Of a stretch of DNA of 64,000 bases, positions 31,746-41,282 are shown piece by piece. The notes under the pieces were generated by a model. It was given only the letters and a program-made list of their open reading frames with translations. It was not told the origin of the DNA and made no database searches. The stretch's first letter is position 1. Each line of letters opens with the position of its first letter. The stretch is from contig JALHRS010000019.1 of assembly GCA_022841325.1 (NCBI GenBank), forward strand, positions 16,553 through 80,552, written 5' to 3'. The DNA is from Lysobacterales bacterium (lineage in GTDB: Bacteria; Pseudomonadota; Gammaproteobacteria; Xanthomonadales; SZUA-5). The translations under genes and the position numbers were made by a program.

Positions 31746-34259
31746 TCAGGACTTCGGTGGCATCCAGTTGAGCCTTTCGGTCGGCCGCAACAACCAGCGA
31801 CACAGCGCTGGCAGGAACACGATGGCGGCGATCATGTTGACCACGAACATGAAGGTCAACATCAGACCCATATCGGCCTGGAACTTGAGATCCGAGAAGA
31901 TCCAGGTCGCCACACCCACCGCCAGAGTCAGCGCGGTGTAGAAAATGGCAATACCCGTGGTCTTCAGGGCTTCGAAGTAGGACTGACTCAATCCCTTGCC
32001 CTGCTGCATCAATTCCCGCATCCGCGCAAAGATGTAGATCGCGTAGTCGACACCGATACCGACGCCCAGGGCGACGACGGTCAGCGTGTTGACCTTGAGG
32101 CCGATGTTGAGCTCCACCATCAGGGCTTCGCCCAACGCTGTGACCAGGATCAACGGCATGACGATGCAGGCTGCTGCCAGCGGGTTCTTGAAACTGAGGA
32201 CGCACATCAGGAATACCGCTGCGTACAGCAGATAGAGCATCGGCTTTTCGAGCCGGGTCACGGTCTCGTTGATGGCTGCGGCAACGCCCACGCTACCGGT
32301 TGCCAGACGCAGATTGACGTCGTCGGTGCGGTACTCCTCGCCCTTGTCCTGGGCTTCCTGCATCGCGGCCTCGCGTTCCACCCGGAAATTGATGTCATAG
32401 TTGCCGTTCTTGGCGCGGAAATCCTTCACCGCAGAGACGACACGGGTGATCGTCTCAGCCTTGTGGTCCTCGGTGAAAATGATGATCGGCATGGCCTTGC
32501 ACTCGGGCGATTCGATCAGGCCGGAATCGGTTTCCACGCTCTGCAGACTCTGTCGCATGACTTCCGCGTTGCGCGGCAGCGAACGCCACTTGATGCTGCC
32601 CTCGTTGTAACCGGCGGTCACGATGCGGCCCACCATGGGCAAGGAGATCACCTGCTGTACACCCTGAACATTCTGCATGTTCCAGGCAAAGCGATCGATG
32701 GTCTCCATCGCGGCAAAACTCTCGGTGCAGGCAAAGGGCCCGACTTCGGCGATCACGTTGATGATGTCGGTCGACAATGAAAAACGGTCGGTGATCAACC
32801 TCGAGTCCTGGTTGTAGCGGGCCTCGGGTCGCAGTTCGGCCACGCCGTCCTGGGCATCACCCACCATCATCTTCTCGCCATGCTGGTGAGCAAACCACCA
32901 GGTGGTGGCGCCCAGAATGATGATCACCGCCGCGGTGCCATGCCGACTGAAACGCGTCAGGAACGACCAGATGTGATCAAAAGCGGTGATCTGGCGCAGT
33001 CGATAGGCGCGCTTGCGTGGCAGATTCTTGAGTTTGGTGTAGGACAGCAGGATCGGCAGCAGGATCAGATTGGTGAAGATGGTCAGGAACACGCCCACCG
33101 TGGCGGTGACCGCAAGTTCGAAGATCATCTTGACCGGAATCAGCAGGATGGTTCCAAAACCGATACAACCCGCCACCAGAGCCACCGAACCCGGAATCAG
33201 CAGCCGCCTGAAGGCGCGCACGGCTGCTTCTTCCGACGGTACGCCCTTGCGGCTCTGCAATTCCTCGGGAGTACCTTCCTCCAGGCCACCGAAGAAGATC
33301 TCGCCGCGATAGCGATTGATCATCTGTTCGCCGTGACTGACGGCGATGGCAAAGATCAGGAAGGGAGTCAGCATGTTCATCGGATCGATGCCGAATCCCA
33401 TCAGGCGCAGCGCACCGAGCATCCAGATCACTGCGATGAAAGCGGCAAGAACGGTCAGGCTGGCGAGCTTGAAGGACGTCGAATAGATGAACAGCAGCAA
33501 CCAGGTGAAGAGAATCGTCGCCAGGAAGAAATACATGACCGAACGGGCGCCATTGGCAATGTCATCGACGACCTTGGTGAAGCCGATGATGTGCACCGTG
33601 ACGTTACCGGTTTCGAGGGTCGAGCGGATTTCTTCCAGGCGCTTGCCGATGGCCTGATAATCCAGCTTGCCGCCTTCAGCCGCGGTTTCCGGGATCAGTT
33701 CGGCCTGCACCATGGCGCCGGAAAAATCCTTGGCCACCAGCCTGCCGACGATGTTGGCCTTGACGATATTGGTGCGGATCGTTTCGAAGTCTTCGGCCGT
33801 GGGATCAAATCCTGGCGCCGTGGTCGAGAAATTGGCCGGAATCACGTTGCCACCGGCAAAACCGCCCTCGACGATCTCGACAAAACGCGTGTTCGGGGTG
33901 AACACCGAACGAACCCGGGCAGGATCCACCTCGGGGATGGCCTTGACCGCCTCGGTCGCGGCTTCCAGCGCCGTGAAGTAATCCTTGTTGAAGATGTCGC
34001 CGGACTTGTCGATCAGTGCCACGAAGACCCGGTTGGCACCTCCGAACTCTGCCTCGTAGTCCACGAAGGTCTGCATGTACTCGTGCTGCAGCGGCAACTG
34101 CTTGCGGAAGCCGGCGTCTATCTTGAGGGTACTGGCCGCCGCCAGGAATCCAAGAGTGATCAATGCAAAGATCACCAGCACCAGTCCGCGATTGCCAAAA
34201 ATCAGTTTTTCCAGCGTTGGATACCCAGGGTGATCCGCGCCCGATCCGAAACCTGCCAT
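31746..34259 (-). CDS. RND superfamily exporter (MMPL/COG1033 type)
   Basis: This large inner-membrane transporter of the RND superfamily has 837 residues and the usual duplicated layout. A first transmembrane helix (GLVLVIFALITLGFLAAAS) is followed by a periplasmic loop of about 200 residues and a helix bundle (LTVLAAFIAVIWMLGALRLM; FLIFAIAVSHGEQMINRYRG). A second periplasmic loop and bundle follow (LTVVALGVGIGVDYAIYIFA). It is smaller than AcrB-type pumps and closer to MMPL/HpnN proteins, which move hydrophobic compounds such as lipids. It lies 14 bases behind the YCF48-like gene, so they are co-transcribed. DUF1302/DUF1329/YCF48/RND gene sets recur in proteobacteria that use hydrophobic substrates. 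The substrate here is unknown. Confidence 0.88.
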   Translation of the reverse strand: MAGFGSGADHPGYPTLEKLIFGNRGLVLVIFALITLGFLAAASTLKIDAGFRKQLPLQHEYMQTFVDYEAEFGGANRVFVALIDKSGDIFNKDYFTALEAATEAVKAIPEVDPARVRSVFTPNTRFVEIVEGGFAGGNVIPANFSTTAPGFDPTAEDFETIRTNIVKANIVGRLVAKDFSGAMVQAELIPETAAEGGKLDYQAIGKRLEEIRSTLETGNVTVHIIGFTKVVDDIANGARSVMYFFLATILFTWLLLFIYSTSFKLASLTVLAAFIAVIWMLGALRLMGFGIDPMNMLTPFLIFAIAVSHGEQMINRYRGEIFFGGLEEGTPEELQSRKGVPSEEAAVRAFRRLLIPGSVALVAGCIGFGTILLIPVKMIFELAVTATVGVFLTIFTNLILLPILLSYTKLKNLPRKRAYRLRQITAFDHIWSFLTRFSRHGTAAVIIILGATTWWFAHQHGEKMMVGDAQDGVAELRPEARYNQDSRLITDRFSLSTDIINVIAEVGPFACTESFAAMETIDRFAWNMQNVQGVQQVISLPMVGRIVTAGYNEGSIKWRSLPRNAEVMRQSLQSVETDSGLIESPECKAMPIIIFTEDHKAETITRVVSAVKDFRAKNGNYDINFRVEREAAMQEAQDKGEEYRTDDVNLRLATGSVGVAAAINETVTRLEKPMLYLLYAAVFLMCVLSFKNPLAAACIVMPLILVTALGEALMVELNIGLKVNTLTVVALGVGIGVDYAIYIFARMRELMQQGKGLSQSYFEALKTTGIAIFYTALTLAVGVATWIFSDLKFQADMGLMLTFMFVVNMIAAIVFLPALCRWLLRPTERLNWMPPKS

Positions 34260-34273
34260 GATCTTCTCCCCGG

Positions 34274-35371
34274 TTAGTTAGGCTGGTAAGTGGCGATGCC
34301 GTTCTCGCCCACGGTCAGGAAATCGGTCTCACCCAGCGGCAAGACCGCGCTCATGACGCCGCCGTCGGAGAAGGTGTAGCCCCGCATCTGATCGGATCCT
34401 GCCGGCAGCAGCAGCACGGTGCCGCTGGCACCCACCAGCACCGCCCGACTTCCCGCAACCGCAGCTCCGCCCAGCAGACTGTCTTCGGTTCCGGTCTGCA
34501 ATGGCCGCCAGGTGCGGCCAAGGTCTCCGGTCACGAAGGCATTGCCACGCAAGCCGAAGGCCAGTATCGAGCCGTTGTCCAGCGCCACGGCCCCGAACAT
34601 GGAACCCTCGTAGGGCAGGGTCTCCCGGACCCAGCTGCGGCCGTCATCAGTCGACCGATAGGCCGAGCCGGTTTCGCCAACGATCAGCAAACCCAGCGGA
34701 TTTCTGACCATCGCATTCAGATGCGGGTCGCCTTCGTCCATGCCCATATCGGAGCTGGCCAGGCCCGAATCGGGGTCGATTTCAGGGTTGTCGGCCTGGT
34801 CTGCAGTCGCAGCCGATGCCACCCGATCGCTGATCAGCTCCACGGTCCAGTTGGCACCACTGTCGGTGGTGGACAGGAATTGGCCATAGGCACCGACGGC
34901 GTAGCCGCGCTCCTCATCCAGGAACAGCACATCCAGCAAGGGTCCCTCGGACGCCACATCGTGATGCTGCAAGTTCCACGTCAGCCCGCCATCACTGCTG
35001 TAGATCACCACCTGATCGTGACCGACGGCCCATAACTTGTTGCCGACAGCGGTGATGGCCGTCAGCATCGAGCGCGTCGGCGATGGCACCTGTCGCCATT
35101 CACTGCGGGACTCGGAAACCAGGATATGCCCGCGGTCACCCACCACCACCGCGCGGTCGCGCGCATTGGTGGCATCGAGCAGCAGGGAACGCTCGATCTG
35201 TTGCAGAGACAGCATCTCTGCCGGCGAAGTCGCCGGATCAGGCCAGGCGGTGCCGGCCTTGATTTCAGGTGCGGTTGCTACATCCTGCGCATTCAGTGCG
35301 GACACCATCAGGAGTCCCAGAATGCCTGCCAACGGCGTTGTCCGTCGGCCGCGCTGTTGTCGGTGCCTCAT
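34274..35371 (-). CDS. Exported YCF48/BNR-repeat beta-propeller protein
   Basis: This protein has a signal peptide (GILGLLMVSALNA) and Asp-box/BNR repeats: SDGGLTWNLQ, DSGANWTVEL, DDGRSWVRETL and DLGRTWRPL are spaced about 45-60 residues apart. It is homologous to YCF48/HCF136 propellers; such proteins in bacteria usually serve as periplasmic scaffolds. ATG 35371 follows GAGGGGAAG. It is the immediate upstream neighbour of the RND gene, which suggests it assists that transporter. A terminator separates it from the DUF1329 gene. Confidence 0.85.
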   Translation of the reverse strand: MRHRQQRGRRTTPLAGILGLLMVSALNAQDVATAPEIKAGTAWPDPATSPAEMLSLQQIERSLLLDATNARDRAVVVGDRGHILVSESRSEWRQVPSPTRSMLTAITAVGNKLWAVGHDQVVIYSSDGGLTWNLQHHDVASEGPLLDVLFLDEERGYAVGAYGQFLSTTDSGANWTVELISDRVASAATADQADNPEIDPDSGLASSDMGMDEGDPHLNAMVRNPLGLLIVGETGSAYRSTDDGRSWVRETLPYEGSMFGAVALDNGSILAFGLRGNAFVTGDLGRTWRPLQTGTEDSLLGGAAVAGSRAVLVGASGTVLLLPAGSDQMRGYTFSDGGVMSAVLPLGETDFLTVGENGIATYQPN

Positions 35372-35450
35372 TCGCTTCCCCTCGAATCGGCTGAATTCAG
35401 ATTCAAGCGGTTCCGGAAGATCCTGTCCAGCCGGTTATCTTCCGTCTCCG

Positions 35451-35491
35451 CAAAAACAAACGCCAGCCGGGACGAACGGCCCCGGCTGGCG
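35451..35491 (-). terminator. Intrinsic terminator after the DUF1329 gene
   Basis: On the minus strand a stem (CGCCAGCCGGG / CCCGGCTGGCG, 9-base loop) at 35461-35491 is followed by TTTGTTTTTG. It divides the lipase-DUF1302-DUF1329 unit from the YCF48-RND unit, so the second unit needs its own promoter or read-through. Confidence 0.88.
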
Positions 35492-35506
35492 TACTCAAGC
35501 TACTGC

Positions 35507-36865
35507 TCAGCGAACGCCGCGATTGCGGAGAGCCTGCGGCGAGAAGTTTTCAGGTGAAGTCTGGAACGAGAAGTCGACCGGGGTTTCCTTGTTGTCGATT
35601 CCCGAGGTGATGTAACGACCCGACTTCAGATCGTAATGGGTCTCTAGGGTCGTCCACAGCACCGGCTGGTCATAGAAGTTGACGATGGCGGCTTCACTGA
35701 AGCGCCAGAGCTGCTCCTGACTGTCGTAATGATCGACCAGGATGATCTGCCAGCTGTCCTCGTCGACGTAGAAGGTGCGACGCTTGTTGATGTGTCGGAA
35801 GCCCTGCTTGAGCGTGGCTTCGACCACCCACACGCGATGCAACTCGTAGCGCATCAGGTCCGGATTGACATGCCCCGGGCGGAGGATGTCGGAGTAATCC
35901 AGGCCGCTCGCATGGATCTTGTAGTCGTTGTACGGCACGTAGATCTCGCGCTTGCCGGACAACTTCCATTCGAAACGATCCAGCGCGCCGTTGAACATGT
36001 CGAACATGTCATTGGTGCGCAGCCCGTCCGATGCCGTACCCGGATTGTCATAGGCGACATTCGGGGCCTTGCGCACGCGACGCTGACCTGGATTGTAAAC
36101 CCAGGCCTGACGCGGCTGAGCTTCCTGATTCAGCGTTTCATGAACCAGCAACACACTGCCGGCCAGGCGGGCCGGCGCCAGCACTTCCTGATAGAAATAG
36201 GTCAGGACGTTGTTGATGTCGGCAATGGTATTGCCTTCCTTCCAGTACAGACCCAGCACTTCCTCGCGGATACGTACCGGAATATAGGACCCGGATGCCG
36301 TCGGCGCTGCCTGGTTGGCCCAGCGCTTCACGGCAACGCCGCGATACTTCATCTTGTGGTTCCAGATGACCTGGTAGCCGTCCTGCGGAATCGGGAAGGG
36401 AACACCCTCAGCCACATCAGACACGCCTGCCCCGGACCCAATCATCTTCGCGGTGACGGCGTTCTTCTTGGTCATCTGGTACACGCGATCACTGAACGAA
36501 GCACTCCGGCGCGTCGGATAGATGTCCATCCGGTAGGTCGGGTACTTGGCGAACATGGCCTGCTGGCCCACGGTCAACTTGGCCGCGTAGTCCTTGTAGT
36601 TGGCCGGCGTGATCGAGAACGCCACCTTGTCCGTCGGGAACGGATCGGGATGGAAAATGCCCACCTTGTAGGTTGAAGGCGGGCGGGTGATGCCGCCCTC
36701 CCATGCCGGGATGGTGCCTTCCTTGTTGCCCGCCTTCTCGGCGCCCATCGGCGTGAGATCGCGGCCGAGTCGGTCGGCCTGAGCCTGCGGAACGCCAGCT
36801 TGCAAACCAGCCGCCATCGACAGGCCAATGATCGCGCCAAGCAGGCGCACCTTGCGGATCGTCAT
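35507..36865 (-). CDS. DUF1329 family periplasmic protein
   Basis: This is an exported protein of 452 residues with a signal peptide (MTIRKVRLLGAIIGLSMAAG). It belongs to DUF1329, thought to have a LolA/LolB-like fold that could hold a lipid. Family stretches include LTPMGAEKAGNKEGTIPAWE, RRVRKAPNVAYDNPGTASDG and FYVDEDSWQIILVDHYDS. ATG 36865 has a strong AGGAGGGGAGA; the longer frame overlaps the DUF1302 gene. It is 26 bases behind the DUF1302 gene. The gene pair is common next to RND exporters, and a role in passing a hydrophobic molecule across the periplasm is a reasonable inference. Confidence 0.9.
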   Translation of the reverse strand: MTIRKVRLLGAIIGLSMAAGLQAGVPQAQADRLGRDLTPMGAEKAGNKEGTIPAWEGGITRPPSTYKVGIFHPDPFPTDKVAFSITPANYKDYAAKLTVGQQAMFAKYPTYRMDIYPTRRSASFSDRVYQMTKKNAVTAKMIGSGAGVSDVAEGVPFPIPQDGYQVIWNHKMKYRGVAVKRWANQAAPTASGSYIPVRIREEVLGLYWKEGNTIADINNVLTYFYQEVLAPARLAGSVLLVHETLNQEAQPRQAWVYNPGQRRVRKAPNVAYDNPGTASDGLRTNDMFDMFNGALDRFEWKLSGKREIYVPYNDYKIHASGLDYSDILRPGHVNPDLMRYELHRVWVVEATLKQGFRHINKRRTFYVDEDSWQIILVDHYDSQEQLWRFSEAAIVNFYDQPVLWTTLETHYDLKSGRYITSGIDNKETPVDFSFQTSPENFSPQALRNRGVR

Positions 36866-36891
36866 GATGCTCTCCCCTCCTGTCGACATGT

Positions 36892-38811
36892 TCAGAATGC
36901 GTATCGTGCGGTGAAGGCCACGAAATCGCGGTCGTTGATCAGATTGAAGTCGCCGGCGCCCATGAATCGGGTGTAGCTGACGTCCACGCTCCATTCGTTG
37001 AGATAGTTGGCCTCGACACCGACAGTCAGCGAACGCCGACCTTCAAGGAAGTTGCCACCCGGCCCCGGCGTGATGCCGTTGACGTCATGGTTGAAGGCGA
37101 AACGCGGCGATAGCGTGTAGGCGGACCCGAAGGCGTTGTTGTAATCCGCACGCGCTGCCAGACGGTAGCCCCACGAGAACTGCGTCGGGAAACCTTCATT
37201 CAGCGTCAACGGATTACGGAAAGCGCCGGTCAGGAAATCCGGACCACCGCCGGTATCCGTGCCATCACCCTGATACCGAAGCACATCCGGCGACGGCAGG
37301 TCCCAGACCTTGGTGAAGCCCATTTCCAGCACCGAAGCGATCTGATCGGCGGCTACCCAGTTGCCCGGTCCGATGATCTTGGTGGCAGTGAACTGGAACT
37401 GGCTGATTTCGTGGCGATCCCAACCGCGCACGTACTGGCCCGGGCCGACAGAGCCGAGCTGGCTGACGAACCGGTTCACGGGCTGCGGGATCAGCGCGTT
37501 CAGAGGACTGAGCGCCGTGAACAGCAGCTCGACATCGTCGATCTGCAAGGGCGCATTGGGGCGATAGCTGAGCTCGCCCTGCAGGGCGATACCGGAGGCC
37601 TCCAGCGTGGTGTTGAAGCTGAAACCGTAGAGTTCGATGTCCTCCGGGTATTCCGCAAAATAGCGCGCCGAATTGGCATTGGCGTTGGTCACGCTGATGC
37701 CCGACAGCACCGGAACGCGGCTGTGGTAATTCAGGTAATAGAGACCGAACTCGGTGTTGTTCAGCTCCGGCGCAAAGTAGCGGAAGGCGACGCCGTACTG
37801 GCCGCTCTCTCTGGCGTAGCGATCGGGGGCACGTGGTACCGCCGCCGCGCAGGCACCGGAGCGCTGGATGGCCAGAGTGAACGGATCCAGGCCCAGGGGA
37901 TTCTGGCCGGCAAGAATCGCCGGACAGGCACCAAAGTTGATCGGCTCCGGCACCAGTCCGAAGTTCAACATCACGTACTCGCCACCCAATGCGGCAAAAT
38001 CGTTGGTGCTGAAATAGGTGCCCGACGGCTCCGGCTCGGTGGCCTCGAATTCCGCCATGTACAGGGCTTCCATCGAGAGGTTCTCGTTGAAGCTGAAGCT
38101 GGCGTGGAGCATGTCGATCGGAAGGAAGGCCTCCTTCAGTTCGGAACCGGCGATACGCAGCTTCGACACGTCGATCGGGTTGATGACGTTGATGCCGCCC
38201 TGGATGAAGGTGCTCTCGCCCCAGCTCACCACCTGGCGACCCAGGCGGACGGTGGAATCGACGCTGCCCATCTGGAAATTGGCATAGGCAAAGAAATCCA
38301 GCAACTGGGTGTCCTTGCCTACCTTCTGCTTGGCCAGATCGGTCAGATCATCGCGGCGCTGGTTTTCGTAGTCGTAGAAGGACGTGGCGCGGGCGAAGCC
38401 ACCAAAGTGCTCGCCATATTGCCAGCTCAGCTCGCCATTCCACTTGATGGCGTTGCTGAACACATCGCCCCGATCCCACTTGCGGTTGCCGTCATCGCTG
38501 TTGACCGAGAAGCGTCCCGGCAGCAGACGCTGCTGGGCGTTCGGCAAAGCCGCCGGAAATGGAATTCCGGTGGGTATGGCTGCAGACGGCGGTACCGGCG
38601 TAAACAGATTGGCCTTGCCGATCAAGCCCTCCGAGGGCTTCTCGACGCGCGACTGGATGCCGTAGCTGAAGGTGTTCGAGGTGGTCAGCGAGAATTCGCC
38701 GCTGCTGTACTCGTAAGCCAGTGCGGGCATCGCGCCCGCCGCAAGGGCGACCGCGACAGCTGCGGTGAGCACGCGATGCTTCGGCGCGCGTGGGTTTCCG
38801 GTGAGCTTCAT
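36892..38811 (-). CDS. DUF1302 family outer-membrane beta-barrel protein
   Basis: This is a 639-residue outer-membrane protein. It has a signal peptide (VLTAAVAVALAAGAMPALA), alternating amphipathic strands throughout and a C-terminal Phe (FVAFTARYAF), the usual barrel-assembly signal. DUF1302 stretches include KWNGELSWQYGEHFGGFARA, RLGRQVVSWGESTFIQGGIN and YGVAFRYFAPELNNTEFGLY. ATG 38811 has GGAG upstream. It lies between a lipase gene and the DUF1329 gene, which suggests that it imports or exports a lipid-like compound across the outer membrane. Confidence 0.9.
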   Translation of the reverse strand: MKLTGNPRAPKHRVLTAAVAVALAAGAMPALAYEYSSGEFSLTTSNTFSYGIQSRVEKPSEGLIGKANLFTPVPPSAAIPTGIPFPAALPNAQQRLLPGRFSVNSDDGNRKWDRGDVFSNAIKWNGELSWQYGEHFGGFARATSFYDYENQRRDDLTDLAKQKVGKDTQLLDFFAYANFQMGSVDSTVRLGRQVVSWGESTFIQGGINVINPIDVSKLRIAGSELKEAFLPIDMLHASFSFNENLSMEALYMAEFEATEPEPSGTYFSTNDFAALGGEYVMLNFGLVPEPINFGACPAILAGQNPLGLDPFTLAIQRSGACAAAVPRAPDRYARESGQYGVAFRYFAPELNNTEFGLYYLNYHSRVPVLSGISVTNANANSARYFAEYPEDIELYGFSFNTTLEASGIALQGELSYRPNAPLQIDDVELLFTALSPLNALIPQPVNRFVSQLGSVGPGQYVRGWDRHEISQFQFTATKIIGPGNWVAADQIASVLEMGFTKVWDLPSPDVLRYQGDGTDTGGGPDFLTGAFRNPLTLNEGFPTQFSWGYRLAARADYNNAFGSAYTLSPRFAFNHDVNGITPGPGGNFLEGRRSLTVGVEANYLNEWSVDVSYTRFMGAGDFNLINDRDFVAFTARYAF

Positions 38812-38853
38812 ATTGATCTCCATGGTGATCATTCCGGGTTCGCGTCGAGTGCT

Positions 38854-41055
38854 TTACTGCGTGCGAATGACAGAGGTGTCGGTGACCGGCACGGTGGTGC
38901 CGCCCGTCGCCAGCATGGCAGCCATCTGCCGCTGCATCTCCGTCGTGGCAGCAGCCGATGAAGCCGGCGACAACAAGGAACCGTGATCGCCCTTGATGAA
39001 GCGGACCGCACCTCGGACGCCGTTGGCGTTGGCCGTGCTCTGGGTGATCGTAGACAGACCCATATAAGCGATCAGCGGCTCGGTTCCGGCCAGGGGTGCG
39101 CCGGAGACCGTGTTGGGTACGACCTGATCCGGCAAGAATCCGGGGCCGCCTACCACTTCGTGCAACAAGATGCGCTTGTTGGTGGTCAGGCGGGCGTAGT
39201 TGATCGGATCAGCCGAATCGATCACCGTCTGCGTCGCCAGCAGGAACTGTCCAAGGACCCCAGGGAATGTCGGCGAACTGGTGGTGATGCCGGCACCGGC
39301 AGCAACGCCTGCGCGAATACGCGGCCCGAAGGTCGGGCTACCGTTCAGCAGATAGGCAATCTGACCACCTGGGACACTCAACACCGCCGTACCGATGTTC
39401 GGCTCGAGGGCCATGAACACGGTGCCGACGATGGAACCCAGCGACTGACCGACAAAGCCCACGCGCGAGCCATCGAAGTCCGGCACGGCATTGCCATTGA
39501 CGTCCATGGCCGGGATCGAGGCGGTCAGCGCGAACAGATCTGACACTGCCTGACGGATGTTGTCGCGAGAGGTCAGCAGGCTCGCCAGATTGATCGAATG
39601 CGCGCCCGAGCTGTCAACCACGCCATCGGGGCCCGGGGCGCCAGTGGTGTTGTTGATCAGGTCCACATCAAAGGTGCGCTCGCGGGCACCCAGAGCGGCG
39701 AAGGGCGTGCCACCGATGTAGAACGGGCGGCAGGCATCGGCCGGGTCGGTCGGCGATGCACCGTGCAGCGGCTGATCAATGGCCACGACCGCGAAACCGG
39801 CCTGAGCCATGGTCGCCGAAATGGCCAACATGTCGCAGCGGTTACGGGTGACGCCATGCTGGAAGATCGCCACCGGCCAGCCCGAGGCCGGTCGGCTCTG
39901 ACCCGAAGCAGCATTCGGCAGCGTGACCAGCACCGGAACCGTCACCGAGGCGGTCCTAACCGGAATCGGATTGGCCACCGTCAGATTGGTCGAGGTCGGA
40001 TCCAGCCCCAGCGCATTGAAGGGCGGCACATAAGCACCCGCTGCTGCCTTCCAGAAGCCCGTCAGGACGGCCGAAGCCGGCGCGGCCGGCGTACCGGTCC
40101 CGGGCGCGGTCAGATAGTACGGCAAGGTGATGACACCGATGTAGATGTCGGCAATCGGCGGCAGACCGGCGACCGCGGTGGTCAGGCCGGTAGGCGCGAA
40201 TCGCGATGGCGCCGACTGGACCTGGGCGCGGACGGCGCGCAGCGTCGGCGACACACCCTGGGTGTTGGCAACCCAGGACAGCACGATGTCATCACGCACC
40301 ACGCCCTGGCTGGCGGCCGCGGCTTCTACCGAGCCAGTCAACTGACGCAGTGGTTCCAGCGGGCACGCCTGGGCGACCGTCAACAGCGGATCCAGCGATA
40401 CGCAGTTGGCGCCGGTGCCCGAGGACAGCGGAGTGGTTCGCTTGGTCAGGAAGTAGGTCAGATCCGGCGTGGCATTGTTGCCGGCCGTGTCGGTGATGCC
40501 CTTGGTGATCACCGCCATGTACGACTTCAGCTCTTCCAGCGGCTTGGTCGGAACGATGGCCAGAGTTCTGCCAGTGGCGTCGGTGGTGGCCACGGCAGCG
40601 ACATATTCGGAGGGCGATGCCAGCTCGCGCACGACGCGCTGGACCGCGCCAGCAGCGGGGCCGGAGGTGAAGATCTGCACCTCGAACACCCGTACCGTCT
40701 GTCCCGGGACCAGGCTTGACGGCGCAATGGCGGCCGAGAAGGTCGTGGTCCAGGCAGCACTGGTGCTGAATCCGTCCAGCGCATTCAGCGCCACGAAGGG
40801 ATCCGAGAAATTGTTCGGATTGACCACCGGCGCGTTGAGCGTCAGATCCCGACTACCTTGCAACAGCAGATTGTTAGGCAATGGCAAGACCGAATTGCTC
40901 GGGTCGAATCGGGCGGTCATGATGCCGCTGACGAAGGTGCCATTCGTGTTCGTGGCTGGAGGTTGCGGGGTAGCCCGCGGGCTGTTGCTGCTGCCTGAGC
41001 AAGCGCCCAACAGGAGACCGGCGATAGCCAGTGGAACGAGCCGCTGGAGGTGCAT
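38854..41055 (-). CDS. VolA/Pla-1-like lipoprotein lipase
   Basis: The protein is a lipoprotein (MHLQRLVPLAIAGLLLGACS; lipobox LGAC, Cys at residue 19). It has an N-terminal domain typical of the bacterial virulence-factor lipase family (about 1-280) and a C-terminal alpha/beta-hydrolase domain with WPVAIFQHGVTRNRCDMLAI and the nucleophile motif VGQSLGS (Ser at about 538). This matches the VolA/Pla-1/cef extracellular lipases; VolA is a surface lysophospholipase that releases fatty acids for uptake. It heads the DUF1302-DUF1329 unit, so the substrate may be a lipid whose product passes through the barrel. AAGGAA precedes ATG 41055. The catalytic Asp and His were not placed with certainty. Confidence 0.85.
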   Translation of the reverse strand: MHLQRLVPLAIAGLLLGACSGSSNSPRATPQPPATNTNGTFVSGIMTARFDPSNSVLPLPNNLLLQGSRDLTLNAPVVNPNNFSDPFVALNALDGFSTSAAWTTTFSAAIAPSSLVPGQTVRVFEVQIFTSGPAAGAVQRVVRELASPSEYVAAVATTDATGRTLAIVPTKPLEELKSYMAVITKGITDTAGNNATPDLTYFLTKRTTPLSSGTGANCVSLDPLLTVAQACPLEPLRQLTGSVEAAAASQGVVRDDIVLSWVANTQGVSPTLRAVRAQVQSAPSRFAPTGLTTAVAGLPPIADIYIGVITLPYYLTAPGTGTPAAPASAVLTGFWKAAAGAYVPPFNALGLDPTSTNLTVANPIPVRTASVTVPVLVTLPNAASGQSRPASGWPVAIFQHGVTRNRCDMLAISATMAQAGFAVVAIDQPLHGASPTDPADACRPFYIGGTPFAALGARERTFDVDLINNTTGAPGPDGVVDSSGAHSINLASLLTSRDNIRQAVSDLFALTASIPAMDVNGNAVPDFDGSRVGFVGQSLGSIVGTVFMALEPNIGTAVLSVPGGQIAYLLNGSPTFGPRIRAGVAAGAGITTSSPTFPGVLGQFLLATQTVIDSADPINYARLTTNKRILLHEVVGGPGFLPDQVVPNTVSGAPLAGTEPLIAYMGLSTITQSTANANGVRGAVRFIKGDHGSLLSPASSAAATTEMQRQMAAMLATGGTTVPVTDTSVIRTQ

Positions 41056-41103
41056 GCGCGGATTCCTTTTCTTGGTAAACGGGACGGGATGAGACGCTCT
41101 GAT

Positions 41104-41162
41104 GATAAGTAGTGCTGTCAATTGAACGCAACACAAAACTAACGTTTGCATCAACTACTTAT
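41104..41162. promoter_or_regulatory. Spaced inverted repeat upstream of the lipase gene
   Basis: ATAAGTAG (41104-41111) and its reverse complement CTACTTAT (41155-41162) flank 43 bases of AT-rich DNA. The minus strand has a perfect TTGACA close to the inner half-site. This could be a pair of operator half-sites, but no -10 box is convincing. Confidence 0.35.
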
Positions 41163-41282
41163 GCTGCAGTGCAGCAGTCGGCAGTCCGACGAATCTGCGC
41201 ATCCGCGCGAGATCCGGCGATGTGCCGAATCTCGCATACGGTCGCGACTTGATGCGCCGCAGGGCAAATTCCAACGCCCCGA

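Noticed and set aside
37411..38961. A 516-residue plus-strand frame opposite the DUF1302 gene
   Set aside because: It is a codon-bias shadow; the DUF1302 barrel with signal peptide and terminal Phe is clear on the minus strand.
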